DNA of 64,000 nucleotides from Solen grandis. Lineage: Eukaryota; Mollusca; Bivalvia; Adapedonta; Solenidae. This document shows positions 20,201-30,445 of the stretch, piece after piece (the first letter of the stretch is position 1; every line of letters starts with the position of its first letter). The notes beneath the pieces were generated by a model. The model made no database searches. It was not told the DNA's origin and saw nothing but the letters and a program-made list of their open reading frames with translations. Location: positions 34,702,759 to 34,766,758 of the forward strand of contig CM037781.1 of assembly GCA_021229015.1 (NCBI GenBank), given 5' to 3'. The translations under genes were made by a program, and so were the position numbers.

Positions 20201-23200
20201 GATTTTATGAAGATCAGTTAAGAGTTGTTTCCATTAAAGTAGCATCATTTGTAGAAACAGAAAGCGAGCTGTTATAAACACCAATAACAGCAAAGTACTT
20301 GATTTCTCAACAAAAAATAAAATAAAAAAAAATAAAAAATAAATAAAATAAAAAAAAAAAATGAGGCAATGAAAACTCCATGGTTATAGAGTAACTTAAA
20401 TGTTCTTTATACATATACTTCGTTTACCTGCTATTGCATATTGTCTTTATCAAAAGCCTGTACGAGATTATAACCACAGAAAGTCATACAGTGTACTTCA
20501 GTATATCGAAGGATTTATATTTACAATTGAATGTCACGGTAATAGAGTCTGACTTGTATTACTCGTATGTGTACCCATCCACATTGATATATGATATCAA
20601 TACTCTCTCGTTTTAGATAAAATAACGTTAACTTGTTTCGAAATACCGTAAATGGGAGATATACATCCAGAGTTGATATTGAAATAAAAATGTTATATAA
20701 ACAGTTTGCGAGTTCTGGATTTTCATATTGAATATGTGGAGATATGGTTAAATTCTTAAATAAGCATTTCTTTTTTACTGGTTTCCAATTTTGACACGTT
20801 TTTGAATAGCTAATTGCGATAATCGAAAAAAAATTTTATGATTGTAAAATTATTGATCACTAAACATGATATTCATCTGTCCATTCAATAAAATCAATAA
20901 ATATATCAGTGAAAATTCACCATCCTGTGTATATGCAAAAACTATATGAAGTACGCAAATAAGTTTTTCTTCAAAATTATATATAATGCATTTTAAGTAA
21001 ATCATAAAAAATGCGTCCTGAGTAATGATAGTTTGTTTTTCTAAAAAGGTGTGGATTAGCAGCCTTTCAAAAAGTTGCAGCTTGAACACGAAGACTTGCT
21101 CATTTCCAAGAATTTCTGAAAACATCATCTTGATATAGCTTGAGGTTAACGAAACATCCTCGTAAACAAAAGTTTTATAATCACACGCATTTCATATCAA
21201 AGTAAATGAAGTAAGGCACACTACTCATTACAAGTGTCTATACTGATGTGAATCATTAAAGACTTTACAACATTTTTTTTGTCAAGACATCATTATTTCT
21301 AGTTCACATTATATGGACCAATGCGAAATACATCATTTTGATTAAACTTACATAAATGTAGACGCCATAATTTTCCACTACTAAATCCAAGTCGTAAAAA
21401 TAGTACTGTTATAGCTCCCTTGCTTGGCGCTCAGCATATAAGGGTAGTTGCAGGACTGATTGGCCGGATGTCAGGATAATGTGACTGAGTGTGGTATCAT
21501 GCCACATGTCTATGGCGTGATACTGCAGTGTGGCAGTACAGTATCTGTTTGAAGTGGACATCGTCTCCAAATGACTGAAATACTGTCGGTGGGACGTTAA
21601 ACCCAATAATCAAACAAACAAACAAACAAACAAATAAACAAACACTACAAAATCCTCATCTGTAATGTAATCCCATGGTTTATCTCTAAAGGTCTAAAAC
21701 GACATAGCTATGATTTTATTTACAGCATATGTAACTTGTATCGATATTTACTGAAATTAAAGCCTAGTAAACCACTCTTACATTAAATATGTAATCTTTG
21801 AAGAATACATTTAGATAATGTTTAATTGATCAATAATATCATTTCTTTCACATCTAATGTTTACGCGATTTAATCACCCCATAAATACAAGGAAATAAGG
21901 AAAACGTATGAAGAAATGTATTGAATGGATAATACGTGACTTTAAACGAATCAACTCTCTTGATTAAATGGTTCTCATAATCAGGAATTTAGATTAAGTT
22001 AGCTTGGTGATCAGCTATCATGACTAAATGAGTCTCATAATTCGGAATTTAGACTTAGTTTAGCTTGGTGAGTTTACTAGACATAGGGATGGAAAGAGAA
22101 GAGTAAATATTAACATGTAGCCAGGATATGGTAATAATATTTAATTTCATTTTAATGATGTAAAGAGAAAATGATCCATTGATAAAGAATGAAACATTAA
22201 AATGATGGGCAGTGGTAGAGCACCAGTCTTGGTAGCGGGACGCCTTTGGATTGATCCCCTACCGCGCCATACTTACAGTGTTAAAGAAAGTACTGGTACA
22301 TTTCTTCTGATGATTCTCAGTTTCTAAAAGTAAGATTTATATACTGGTAAGAATCTTTCTACACAGAAGATAGGGTAAATGATCTGTTTTCTTCAATGGC
22401 TATGTAGAAGCCTTCTAGCTGGCTTGCGGTAGGTCGGTGGTTCTACCCGGATGCCTCCGTGCATTCGGGGTCTTCCTCCACCTGTAATTAGTTGGACGTC
22501 GCTATATGACTGAAATACTGTTTCAAGTCGGGTTGGGCTGGAGTCAGGATGATAGGACTAGCTGTATAGAAGCATGTCCCGTGTCTAGAGTGTGAGACGC
22601 ATAGAGCTATCTCATGTTTGCAAAAGTCCCTAAAATATAAAAAAAATGCCAGTAGGACGTGAAACAACCATTCTGAATTCGGTCTTGAAAACGTTTGACT
22701 TGACTTGACTATTTGAGTTTACCGTCGCTTCGACAGAATTTCAGTCATATAGCGACATCCAGCTAATTACAGGTGGAGGAAGACCTCGAATGCACTGAAG
22801 CATCCGGGTAGAACCACCGACCTACCGCAAGCCAGCTGGAAGGCTTCCTTACATGAAAATCCGAATGATTCTGCCGGGATTCGAACCCACGCGGTGAGGG
22901 GCTGAGTGAGTGTTCACCCTCTCGGCCACTGTGCCCTCCCTTGAAAACGTTTAACTGTTAACTCGTATAATACGTGTGAATTATGTTCCGATGATAGTAA
23001 ACAATTTTAAATCGTCTGTCTCCTATTTATGCTCGATATGCTGTTACAACCTGGTTTCGTCCTTTCTACACTTCACTACATCTTCCTCGATATGTGAACA
23101 TTATAGTTTTATCATTCACTATCATTGTCAAAACAAAATGTGTTTATACCTGCAGTACTTTCTTTCTGTTTTAATTGCTCATCTATATCTATTTTTTCAT

Positions 23201-23537
23201 TCCACAGAAAGTTCGCTACAGGATGTTTGACAACGAAACACATTACGATTCTGTCATCAGGACGTGCACGACCGGACCTTGCCATGTCACCACAGATGGA
23301 GATTTCACAAAATGTGTAGCCACGCCCAAACAGTATATGATAAGAGGATGTACACTGCGCACGTGCTGTTCAGATCGTGACCTTTGTAACACCGGAAGTG
23401 CAAAAAGTATCCATTTGGTCTTCTTAGTCCTGTCGCTTACAGTAGCACTTCTGAACAATTGTACATTACATAGCTGGAGAACGGATCATATTGTCAGTCG
23501 AAACGAGGACATTTCTGCGCGAATTGCATCATTATAA
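17221..23537 (+). CDS. Ly6/uPAR-domain (three-finger) cell-surface protein, three coding exons
   Basis: Joining 17221-17281, 19376-19482 and 23208-23537 gives 165 residues with consistent GT-AG introns (phases 1 and 0). Residues 1-21 form a hydrophobic signal peptide. The Ly6 region begins at CWKC (residues 26-29) and ends with CCSDRDLCN (109-117), the hallmark closing motif of three-finger domains. Twelve cysteines lie between 26 and 116, against the usual ten; Cys81 and Cys92 look like the extra pair. A hydrophobic segment at 124-138 would serve as a GPI-attachment or membrane segment. It is unusually followed by a 27-residue polar tail containing another Cys. N65 is in a sequon. The protein should be secreted or held on the outer cell surface. 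Ligand and pathway are unknown; Ly6 proteins in molluscs are numerous and fast-evolving. Confidence 0.85.
17282..19375 (+). other. Intron 1 of the Ly6-like gene
   Basis: About 2.1 kb from GTAAGG to CTGCAG. AT-rich, with no full-length mobile element recognised and no other convincing exon. Confidence 0.75.
19376..19482 (+). CDS. Ly6-like gene exon 2 (N-terminal half of the three-finger domain)
   Basis: It starts after TCTGCAG and ends before GTGAGT. It completes the split Gly and encodes 35 residues from ESIRCWKC to CDHGQQCM, with five cysteines in Ly6-like spacing. Confidence 0.85.
21411..21650 (+). repeat. SINE-2 fragment, head missing
   Basis: Matches the body of the full copy at 56400: GCTCCCTTGCTTGGCGCTCA, a GGTATCATGCCACATGTCTA block, CTGCAGTGTGGCAGTA, GTCTCCAAATGACTGAAATA and GGGACGTTAAACCCAATAAT, followed by a (CAAA)n tail. 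Confidence 0.7.
21961..22075. repeat. Two-unit tandem duplication
   Basis: TGATTAAATGGTTCTCATAA...TTAGCTTGGTGA (21961-22012) recurs from 22021 as TGACTAAATGAGTCTCATAA...TTAGCTTGGTGA with several substitutions. Confidence 0.6.
22205..22267 (+). repeat. tRNA-like sequence
   Basis: GGGCAGTGGTAGAGCACCAG resembles an A-box half of a tRNA, and GGATTGATCCCCT a weak B-box half. The stems do not pair as a functional tRNA, so it is treated as a repeat head. Confidence 0.35.
22406..22670 (+). repeat. Truncated SINE-1 core, possibly joined to SINE-2-like sequence
   Basis: 22409-22520 carries the SINE-1 core (CTAGCTGGCTTGCGGTAGGT to GACGTCGCTATATGACTG). What follows (GGGCTGGAGTCAGGATGATA, GAAGCATGTCCCGTGTCTAG, GTAGGACGTGAAAC) resembles a decayed SINE-2 body rather than the SINE-1 end. 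A chimera or an insertion are both possible. Confidence 0.5.
22697..22939 (-). mobile_element. SINE-1, (TCAAG)n tail, flanked by exact target-site duplication
   Basis: Minus-strand copy with head, core and GCGACGGTAAACTCAAATAG tail. CTTGAAAACGTTT occurs at 22684-22696 and again at 22940-22952. It lies in intron 2 of the Ly6-like gene, antisense to it. Confidence 0.88.
23208..23537 (+). CDS. Ly6-like gene exon 3 (C-terminal half, hydrophobic segment, stop)
   Basis: It begins in phase 0 after TTCCACAG. It encodes 109 residues ending at TAA 23535-23537, including GCTLRTCCSDRDLCN and the hydrophobic HLVFLVLSLTVALL. The polar tail after the hydrophobic run is odd for a GPI precursor. Confidence 0.85.
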   Translation, partial: KVRYRMFDNETHYDSVIRTCTTGPCHVTTDGDFTKCVATPKQYMIRGCTLRTCCSDRDLCNTGSAKSIHLVFLVLSLTVALLNNCTLHSWRTDHIVSRNEDISARIASL

Positions 23538-23611
23538 ACATTAATATAGTGTAACACAAATCATTTTAAAGAGGAAATGTCTTTTTAAAAAGATATGCAG
23601 CGTGGATGGGG

Positions 23612-23617
23612 AATAAA
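23612..23617 (+). promoter_or_regulatory. Polyadenylation signal AATAAA of the Ly6-like gene
   Basis: AATAAA lies 75 nt after the stop codon. The distance is plausible for a short 3'-untranslated region; the cleavage site is not visible. Confidence 0.5.
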
Positions 23618-23799
23618 GTAATGTAGCAAGTAGAACGAGTACACAATATACAAATCATTTAATTCTGGGAAGTAAAAATAAAAAAAAAATAGATAAAAAA
23701 AACAACAAAACAAAAAATAACTCGGTTTTAAAGCGTTCGGCAGAGTATACATCATTTTAACAAATCGCACCGTCTTTCAGTCATACGGAGAGGCATTTA

Positions 23800-23995
23800 T
23801 CAATGAGAAGTGTTTTGATAAAATGACTTCATATCAAAGAAACTGTAATTCAGTCAAAATACTTTATCAAAATTCCGTGAATACAAAATATATATGGTTA
23901 AGCTAGCTGTCAGCTCAGCAAACAATGTGCGTAACTTTTTCGGTGAGTATAGAAATATCTACCAATGAAAATCGTTAAAATGCTCATTCAACACT
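23800..23995. repeat. Interspersed repeat R1, copy 2
   Basis: Collinear with 8145-8335 over AAAGAAACTGTAATTCAGTC, AATACTTTA(T/C)CAAA and GAAAATCG(T/C)TAAAATG. Confidence 0.5.
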
Positions 23996-24359
23996 GTCCT
24001 ATGTCATCATTCCTAAGTAGGTTAAAAGTGACGTAAGACGGAGACCATTAAAAGACACTGTCATTGATGCGACTACTTATATAGATAGCCCCAATATAGT
24101 GAACTTCCCAAATGAATAAGCAGTCCAATATTTTGCATTATCAAAAAATTAAAAGTAAATGTTTTGTTATTGTTGTTGATGTGATTAAAAGCTTCACCCT
24201 GAATGTGTAACATTAAAATCCTCCGTATCAACAAGTTGATCTTTCTGCGTCGGACAACATTTCGGGTCAATATTTAGACATTAAGAGACCTTCCTTTTGC
24301 AGTTCCAAGATTTGTGTTCTGTTTTATCACTAAGTGGTGATAATTGCATATTACGGAAA

Positions 24360-24800
24360 TCAAATTTAAATGTGTTGATAATCAATGGATCTAGAACGTG
24401 TTTAATAAACTGTAATAAAATGGTAAATGTTTAAGCGAATAAATCGCAAATTATTCGGAGATATTTTAAACCATCACTGGAATTTCCAGCGCAAGGTTAC
24501 ACGTATAATAATATTGAATTGGTAATTCGTCTCTACGAACCGATCTAGGGGATAAGATAGCTTGGATATATGACATACAGGCTTTACCAGAGAGAGTTGT
24601 GGGTTCGATTCCAAGCCAGTGAACATTGTTTTAAACATTTCTTTGAATATTTACACAAGAAGGGATAGTAAGAGTGACGATGTGCTTATTGGTAAAAGTC
24701 CAATGAAACAAATGGTGTGTTCAAATTTTCAAGTAATGATCGTGTTCACACAATGTTAAAATGGGTTTATAACAGTGTTTATTGGTATTCGCTTGAATAA
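24360..24800 (+). repeat. tRNA-headed repeat R2, copy 1
   Basis: Contains TTTAATAAACTGTAATAAAA, GTAAATG...AAGCGAATAAATCGCAAAT and a B-box-like GGGTTCGATTCC at about 24602, followed by a tail with GTGTTCA...ATGATCGTGTTCAC also seen near 2470 and 31270. Relatives lie at 28960 and 33130. Confidence 0.45.
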
Positions 24801-25262
24801 ATAAATAAAAACTGTTCTCTAAGCGCTATCAGCGCTTTGATTATACATACATGAATGTTTTTATTCTTCCCAGTGTTTTTATACATGAAAATAAAACTAA
24901 GCTTCCAGAGTAATCCTATTAGAATCCATTAGATTTTGAAAATATTTGATCCACTCGTGTTTTATCGCTGTCGTTCATCAAGACTTGCTGATATGAAAAG
25001 AGTTCCTTTTTTCGCTGTCGATCTTTTGAATTCCAAGTAAATAGTAGGAGTCGGCTGTCCTGTATGTTGCATTACATTTCCTGAACATCTTTTAGAGATT
25101 TTATCTAAAATGTATTTCTTTGAAGTTAAAGCCTGTCAATGTTGCGAATTATACAGTCAAGATCTGTGCTCGTCACTCGTATTCGGCATTATGTTATGGA
25201 AAGTGACATTCATTTAATGCTTTTTTGCAATAAATTAGTTTGTAAATGAAATTGACATACGT
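24801..25262. other. Unassigned sequence
   Basis: AT-rich, no exon or repeat boundary recognised. Confidence 0.3.
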
Positions 25263-25289
25263 TTTGGGTTTTCACCATCGTCGAAAACT

Positions 25290-25330
25290 CACGGTATATA
25301 TTCTGTTATTACTTCTTTATATACCGTGGG
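25290..25330. repeat. Short hairpin CACGGTATAT / ATATACCGTG
   Basis: A ten-base stem around a roughly 20-nt loop. GGGTTTTCACCATCGTCG before it (25267-25284) and CGACGATGGGTTTTCAC at about 25679-25695 share partial inverted similarity, so a small foldback element spanning about 25262-25700 is possible. Confidence 0.35.
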
Positions 25331-25835
25331 ATTTTTAGCTGGCAAAACATCGTTTCCATGATTATTAATCAGCTACTTGCTGACCAGTGGAATAACGCGT
25401 ATTATTTTCAATTCTCTTCGTTAAAATTTACAAAAGCTAAAGCCGAATCATTGTCCCCGCAAGATGACCTCAACGTTAAGGCGAGGGCGTGACGTCAGCT
25501 TTACATGGTAGAACGAAACTAACTTTCAAAATCCCGCGCCGTTTTATTGGTCATGGTTTCATTGCCGCGTTGTCTCTGCCAAGGATCCAGTGAAATGGCT
25601 TATCATTAATTCATGAGTACGAAGTTTTGCTTACTAAATATTCCACGTTCGATTAAGACGCAAACGTGGATTTTCTTCCGACGATGGGTTTTCACTGTCA
25701 TTTACTTTTGACCATTGCTTCGATCGTGTTAAGTACAAAGTACCGTACAGAAATAGGGTTCACAATGCTCATATACTTAAAAAGTTTTTGTAAAGACTTA
25801 AATTTACATGCGTTAATTAGATACTGTTTTTGATG
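25331..25835. other. Unassigned sequence with a CRE-like site
   Basis: TGACGTCA occurs at about 25491-25498 in a locally GC-rich patch (25455-25560) with an ATTGGTCA CCAAT-type box. No transcription start or first exon can be identified nearby, so no promoter is called. Confidence 0.25.
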
Positions 25836-25890
25836 TTGTTGTATTGGGGTTTACCGTCGCTGCGATAGTATTTCAATCATATAGTGACGT
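25836..25890 (-). mobile_element. 5'-truncated SINE-1, (CAA)n-tail subfamily
   Basis: Only the 3' end (GCGACGGTAAACCCCAATAC on the minus strand) is present. AGATACTGTTTTTG before it (about 25817-25830) and AGATAATGTTTTTG after it (about 25890-25903) form a target-site duplication with one mismatch. Confidence 0.6.
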
Positions 25891-26029
25891 AGATAATGTT
25901 TTTGTATACAGTGGGTTCATTTTGTATATGACTGATATCTAATGTAGAAATTAGAATTCTCACGGTAACGTGCACCCACTTTTTTAAGATACTAAGCTTT
26001 AACTATATGTTTGACATACAATATGGTAA

Positions 26030-26145
26030 AATGATTTAATGGTACGACCGAAGTCGTTCGTCCGTCTGTCTGGCCGCCCGGTAGCAGAACCTTGTGAATA
26101 TAACTCCTCTTACGCTACAAAAAATTGTGATTTACATATACATTG
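26030..26145. repeat. Fragment of a GTCCGTCTGTC-type clam repeat
   Basis: CGTCCGTCTGTCTGGC followed by AGAACCTTGTGAATATAACT and CCTCTTACGCTAC matches the conserved block of a common clam repeat class, from memory. No coding content. Confidence 0.35.
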
Positions 26146-26929
26146 TAGTGCAAACATACTCACGATACCTACCTTTTATGTACTTATTTTGTGCTTACAA
26201 TATTTCAAAATACGTCAACAATCTTACGGGTAGATCCAAGACAAATACAAGTAGCATTAAAAAGTCGATCAAGAGGGGAATTAAAGTGAAGAAAGTCCTC
26301 ACTGATTTTTTTTTATTCAAAATGCTTTTTTTTTTTCATTGTGTGTGTGTGTGTAAAAGTGTTTATCATAACGCGCGTACACGGGTGTTGTATTGTGCAA
26401 AAATAGATGATATCGTTGTAATCAAGTAATGAAACATGACATTTATAATTTTCAGATGTTGCAATAAACATATAAAAATGAAACCTTAATGTATTTCCGG
26501 TTAGAGAGATGCAAAACGATTTATTAAGAATAATTTTTCTATTTTTAAATGAAGTTACATATTTATTCAGTGTTTCCACTATCCATTAAAGCTTTAATTT
26601 TAAATACTAAAAAAAATCATGAATTATTAAACCTCTTGGTGAATGTATGTTATCAACTTAGTGCAAATCAAATTAACCCAGTGAACGAATAAGAAAGCAA
26701 CAAGGATTTTAAAAATTCTTAGAAATATAAATCACATTGGATCAGCCAAACATATGACAAAACAACAACAACAACAACAACAACAACACAGAATTCAGAA
26801 TAATTCGGAAACACCATTATTGTGTCCTTTCCTCTAGTCAGCAGATATTTTTTCATTTTCAATTTTGTTCAATTTCTGTCATCTTTATTTTATTTTTATT
26901 TTCACAACTTGTTTCATCAACTGCTCCAG
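26146..26929. other. Unassigned sequence upstream of a candidate terminal exon
   Basis: A (CAA)n tract lies at 26761-26788. 26860-26929 is a strong pyrimidine run ending in CTGCTCCAG. No other exon recognised. Confidence 0.35.
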
Positions 26930-27112
26930 TTGTCAGTGTTTTATCGTCCAAGCTATTGTGTTATCATCAGAATCCCTGGGGTTTTCTGTTTCTCTTCTAA
27001 ACCTCCAAAGAAGAACCAGACAGGCAATGTCTCTACATTGTTACCTTTAGTATGTAGTTTTGTTTTTCTTGTTATTGTGAATAAAGAAAGATCTGGAACA
27101 AGAATTGTCTAA
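26930..27112 (+). CDS. Candidate 3'-terminal exon with hydrophobic C-terminus
   Basis: A long pyrimidine tract and CTCCAG precede 60 open codons (phase 0) ending in TAA at 27110-27112. The end reads QTGNVSTLLPLVCSFVFLVIV plus KERSGTRIV if continued, quoted here in part: hydrophobic residues about 38-52, then a short polar tail. This resembles a GPI or membrane anchor, and its layout parallels the end of the Ly6-like gene 3.5 kb upstream, but no CCxxDxCN motif is present. It may belong to a decayed paralogue, to an unrelated gene, or be chance. Confidence 0.25.
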   Translation: MSVFYRPSYCVIIRIPGVFCFSSKPPKKNQTGNVSTLLPLVCSFVFLVIVNKERSGTRIV

Positions 27113-27942
27113 ACTTTGTAAAAATACAACTGCAAGAATGTCCATTAAATCACCCAACTTGTCCAGTTGTTAAGGTCAGTTTGACCAGTTACGTACAGTA
27201 AACCTAAGTAAATATTCTTTTGGTTTATGGGTGATGCATTTTGTTATATTGAAAACACTAGGGACAAGGTTATACGTACAAATTCTATATGTCCATTTTG
27301 AGTTTTGTTAAATGTTAAGCGAACTTTTGATTTTTTAATCTTATCAATTGGTATAAACAGTATATTAAAATACTTTGTTTTATTTAAATATTTACATAAG
27401 ATTTTGTCTTTCTTCCAACACAAATCACGGACTATCAACATAGCACTGGAACCGTTTAACACAAAAATGTCAAAAAGCGGGTAGTTTTCATTTCATCTGA
27501 TTGGATAAAACTATTTTCACTCAATTTTTCAAGTTTTCAACAAAGGCCACAGCTTTATGTTGACATAAACACTGAACGAATGGTTATATTGAATAAAAAG
27601 AAAAAAAAAACTATTCTCTTAGTACCCCCTTCTTTTTTTTTCGACGCATTAATAAAGTACAAATGTAGTGTCCTTCCAAAAGATCGCGTGATATCTCCCG
27701 TAATAGATTACGCTATTTCCCCGCAATGCCTCTGATTGTATTTTATGACACAACGACGAAAACATCAACATATTATCACGATTAACAGCTCTTCATCCTA
27801 AGGGAAATGTGCTGCATTTAATCAACTTTCATTTCCTCTTCGATTTTGAATTTGAAACGATGCGAGATTGGTAAACTCGGCTCATTTTATTTGGACATTT
27901 CATTTCGTCGTTAAGATTTGTTTGGACTTCTATTATAAAATT
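27113..27942. other. Unassigned sequence upstream of a candidate first exon
   Basis: A minus-strand 72-codon frame at 27244-27462 has a fairly coding-like composition but no domain or splice evidence. GC-richer sequence occurs at 27670-27740. Confidence 0.3.
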
Positions 27943-27997
27943 ATGAACACCTATTTAGAAACAGTTATCTGTATTTTGATAGGGACGTGGTTAGCTG
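27943..27997 (+). CDS. Candidate signal-peptide exon of a second secreted/Ly6-like gene
   Basis: ATG 27943 encodes 18 residues with a hydrophobic core (VICILIGTWLA) plus one base, directly followed by GTAAAT. Length, hydrophobicity and phase-1 exit match exon 1 of the Ly6-like gene at 17221, as expected for tandem paralogues. No cysteine-rich second exon could be identified with confidence downstream. Confidence 0.4.
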
Positions 27998-28959
27998 GTA
28001 AATGTTTTTGTTTTTTCATCTGAAAAGCAATTTTGGTTCAGGTTCATGCTGGCAATTAAGAGCGGATGTGTTATAACCCAGTGTATGTTTACCCTAGGAG
28101 CATTATTTTGTGTCAATCATCATTTAATAAGATAAAGAAATTGCAAATACATACGGTATAATGATATTGTAAAAATAGCACTTACGATATAATTGTTATA
28201 AGACAAAAAAAAAGGCCTTCATTAAATATTAGTACTTGCTGATTTTTTTAAAGGAGAGACAATTCGTGTGTAACCAACAGAAACCGAAAGATCATAATCG
28301 CGTATATCTAATTAGTGTTTCTAGATCCGCACAATAAACTGAACAACTCCTCCGCAGTAGTTACCTCCCCTGAAGACCGAGTCCACTTTTACAAACTAGG
28401 GGAAATGTGATCTAATAATAGACATACGCCTGCTTCTTATTTAGTTGTTTTAAATAATATTCCTAAACTGATAAGAATGTGTTCAATTATCATGGATAAA
28501 CTGAAAAAGGAATCAGTTATATCAAATAGAAAAATATATACAGTACAACCAGAAACTCCCGTTTTAAGCTGGAATATCCAAAATATCCTAAAAATAAATT
28601 ATACAAGCCAATGATAGCATTGCAATTACTCTGGCATCATTTGCATACCAACATTTTGATTGGTTTAAGAAGTAGGTCAAAATCAATTTTATATAGCTAC
28701 GCCGAAAAAAAAAGCAACAAAACAGTACGTAAAAGACTTGGAGGTCCGCAGTATTCGTGATGTTGTTTCGTCGAAATCTCAGGATTAAGGATTGATTTTT
28801 CTTATATAGTAACACACCCCTCTGCATCATATTAATTTCGGGGCTATATTTTGACACACTTAATTTCCCCGCGGAAATATACCGGTAGTTTTAAATTTTG
28901 TTTTCTGTCTGCATATATCTCCTACTGGTATTAAGTCTTATGTTTATTAAATACAGTCG
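27998..28959. other. Possible intron or intergenic sequence
   Basis: AT-rich; no domain-bearing exon recognised. Confidence 0.3.
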
Positions 28960-29345
28960 CATTATGAAAGTCAAAACTGAATTGAAATATGCAAATAATT
29001 TATGCCGGAAATTACATGTTCAATAAACTGTAATAGCGAGTTAAAGTGCAAGCGAGTTAGTCGCAAATAACTAGGAGATTAGCCATTAACAACTGTAACT
29101 ATCATTTCTTAATACTTATCAACATAGACATTCATGTCAGAATATCAGCTGCTGCAGTACTTATATGCTTCGCGCTGCAAGGTTAAGTCGTGATTTCGAA
29201 TCTAGCTTGGGATTTTATTATAAAATCATTTCAATTTACCCGTAAAAGGTTAATAAATAGATAAATAATAGATAAAATGTCATAAATATAAGAATGAACG
29301 TAAAGCATGATATCGATGTTTTTGGGAGTGGCGGGCTTACCTAGG
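28960..29345 (+). repeat. tRNA-headed repeat R2, copy 2
   Basis: Shares with 33130-34030 the ordered blocks AATATGCAAATAATTTATGC, CAATAAACTGTAATA, GCAAG(C/T)GAGT(T/A)A, CTGCAAGGTTA(A/G)GTCG, TTTCGAATCTAGCT (B-box-like) and a GGCGGGCTTACCTAGGGGAA-type end. It is uninterrupted and serves as the empty-site reference for the nested insertion at 33330. Confidence 0.6.
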
Positions 29346-29369
29346 GGAATATAACATTTTTTATACCCC

Positions 29370-30445
29370 CACAAATGAAATTGGGGGGGGGGGGGGGGGT
29401 ATATAGGAGTCACCCTGTCGGTCGGTCCGTCGGTCCGGCGGTTGGTCTACAAATATTTGTCCGGAGCATTTCTCCAAAACTACTGTACCTATGTTGATGA
29501 AACTTCATATGTAGATTGATCTTGATGAGAGGAAGTGCAGTGCACAAAAACCATAACTCTGCGTGTATTTTGAAAGGAGTTATGCCCTGTCATTTTAATC
29601 TTTGATTTTGTCGACCATAACTCCATACTAAAGTAGCTAGTTATGAATTCTTGTGATTGATCTTGATGAAGGAATGCAGTGCACAAACCATTACTCCATT
29701 ATTTGAAAGGAGTTATTGCCTTTGTCTTTAATCTTTGATTTTCGACCATAACTCAATACATAGCTAGGTGAGAAATCATATTATTGATCTTGATGAGAGG
29801 AAGTGCAGTGCACAAAAACCATTACTCTGCATGTATTTTGAAAGGAGTTATTGCCCTTTGTCATTTTTAATCTTTTGATTTTGTTCGGACCATAACTCCA
29901 ATACTAAAGTAGCTAGGTTGATGAAACTTCATATGTAGATTGATCTTGATGAGAGGAAGTGCAGTGCATAAGAACCATAACTCTACATGTTATTTTGAAA
30001 GGAGTTATTGCCCTTTGTTAATTTTTGTCTTTTGATTTTGTCCGGAGCATTTCTCCAAAACTACTGTACTTATGTTGATCAAACTTCATATGTAGATAGA
30101 CCTTCATGAGAGGAAGTGCAGTGCCTAAGAACCATAACTCTGCATGTATTTTGAAAGGAGTTATTGCCCTTTGTCATTTTAATCTTTTGATTTTGTCCGG
30201 ACCATAACTCCAATACTAAAGTAGCTAGGTTGATGAAACTTCATATGTAGATTGATCTTGATGAGAGGAAGTGCAGTGCCTAAGAACCATAACTCTGCAT
30301 GTATTTTGAAAGGAGTTATTGCCCTTTGTCATTTTTAATCTTTTGATTTTGTCCGGACCATAACTCCAATACTAAAGTAGCTAGGTTGATGAAACTTCAT
30401 ATGTAGATTGATCTTGATGAGAGGAAGTGCAGTGCATAAGAAAAC
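29370..30445. repeat. Tandem array of a roughly 155-bp clam repeat unit
   Basis: After a poly-G tract (29384-29399) and GTCGGTCCGTCGGTCCGGCG, a unit containing AACTTCATATGTAGATTGAT, CTTGATGAGAGGAAGTGCAG, CCATAACTCTGCATGTATTT and TTGCCCTTTGTCATTTT is repeated about seven times. Anchors lie at about 29519, 29660, 29787, 29943, 30100, 30253 and 30413. The first units are shortened and diverged; later ones are about 95% alike by eye. Confidence 0.8.

Larger units (their letters stand above)
19483..23207 (+). other. Intron 2 of the Ly6-like gene, rich in SINEs
   Basis: About 3.7 kb. It contains a SINE-2 fragment (21411-21605), a 55-60-bp tandem duplication (21961-22075), a tRNA-like head (22205-22267), a truncated SINE-1 (22406-22530) and a full SINE-1 with target-site duplication (22697-22939). 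The 19600-21400 part shows only AT-rich sequence and an A-rich tract at 20310-20360. The acceptor is CTATTTTTTCATTCCACAG. Confidence 0.75.

Noticed and set aside
22205..22267. Possible tRNA gene
   Set aside because: A- and B-box-like strings are present but acceptor and anticodon stems do not pair; better explained as a SINE head.
25485..25560. Promoter with CRE (TGACGTCA) and CCAAT boxes
   Set aside because: No first exon or transcription start can be placed; the same octamer occurs at about 34625 and 36886 without genes.
26313..26579. 88-codon minus-strand frame over a GT tract
   Set aside because: Low-complexity HTHTH sequence and no domain.
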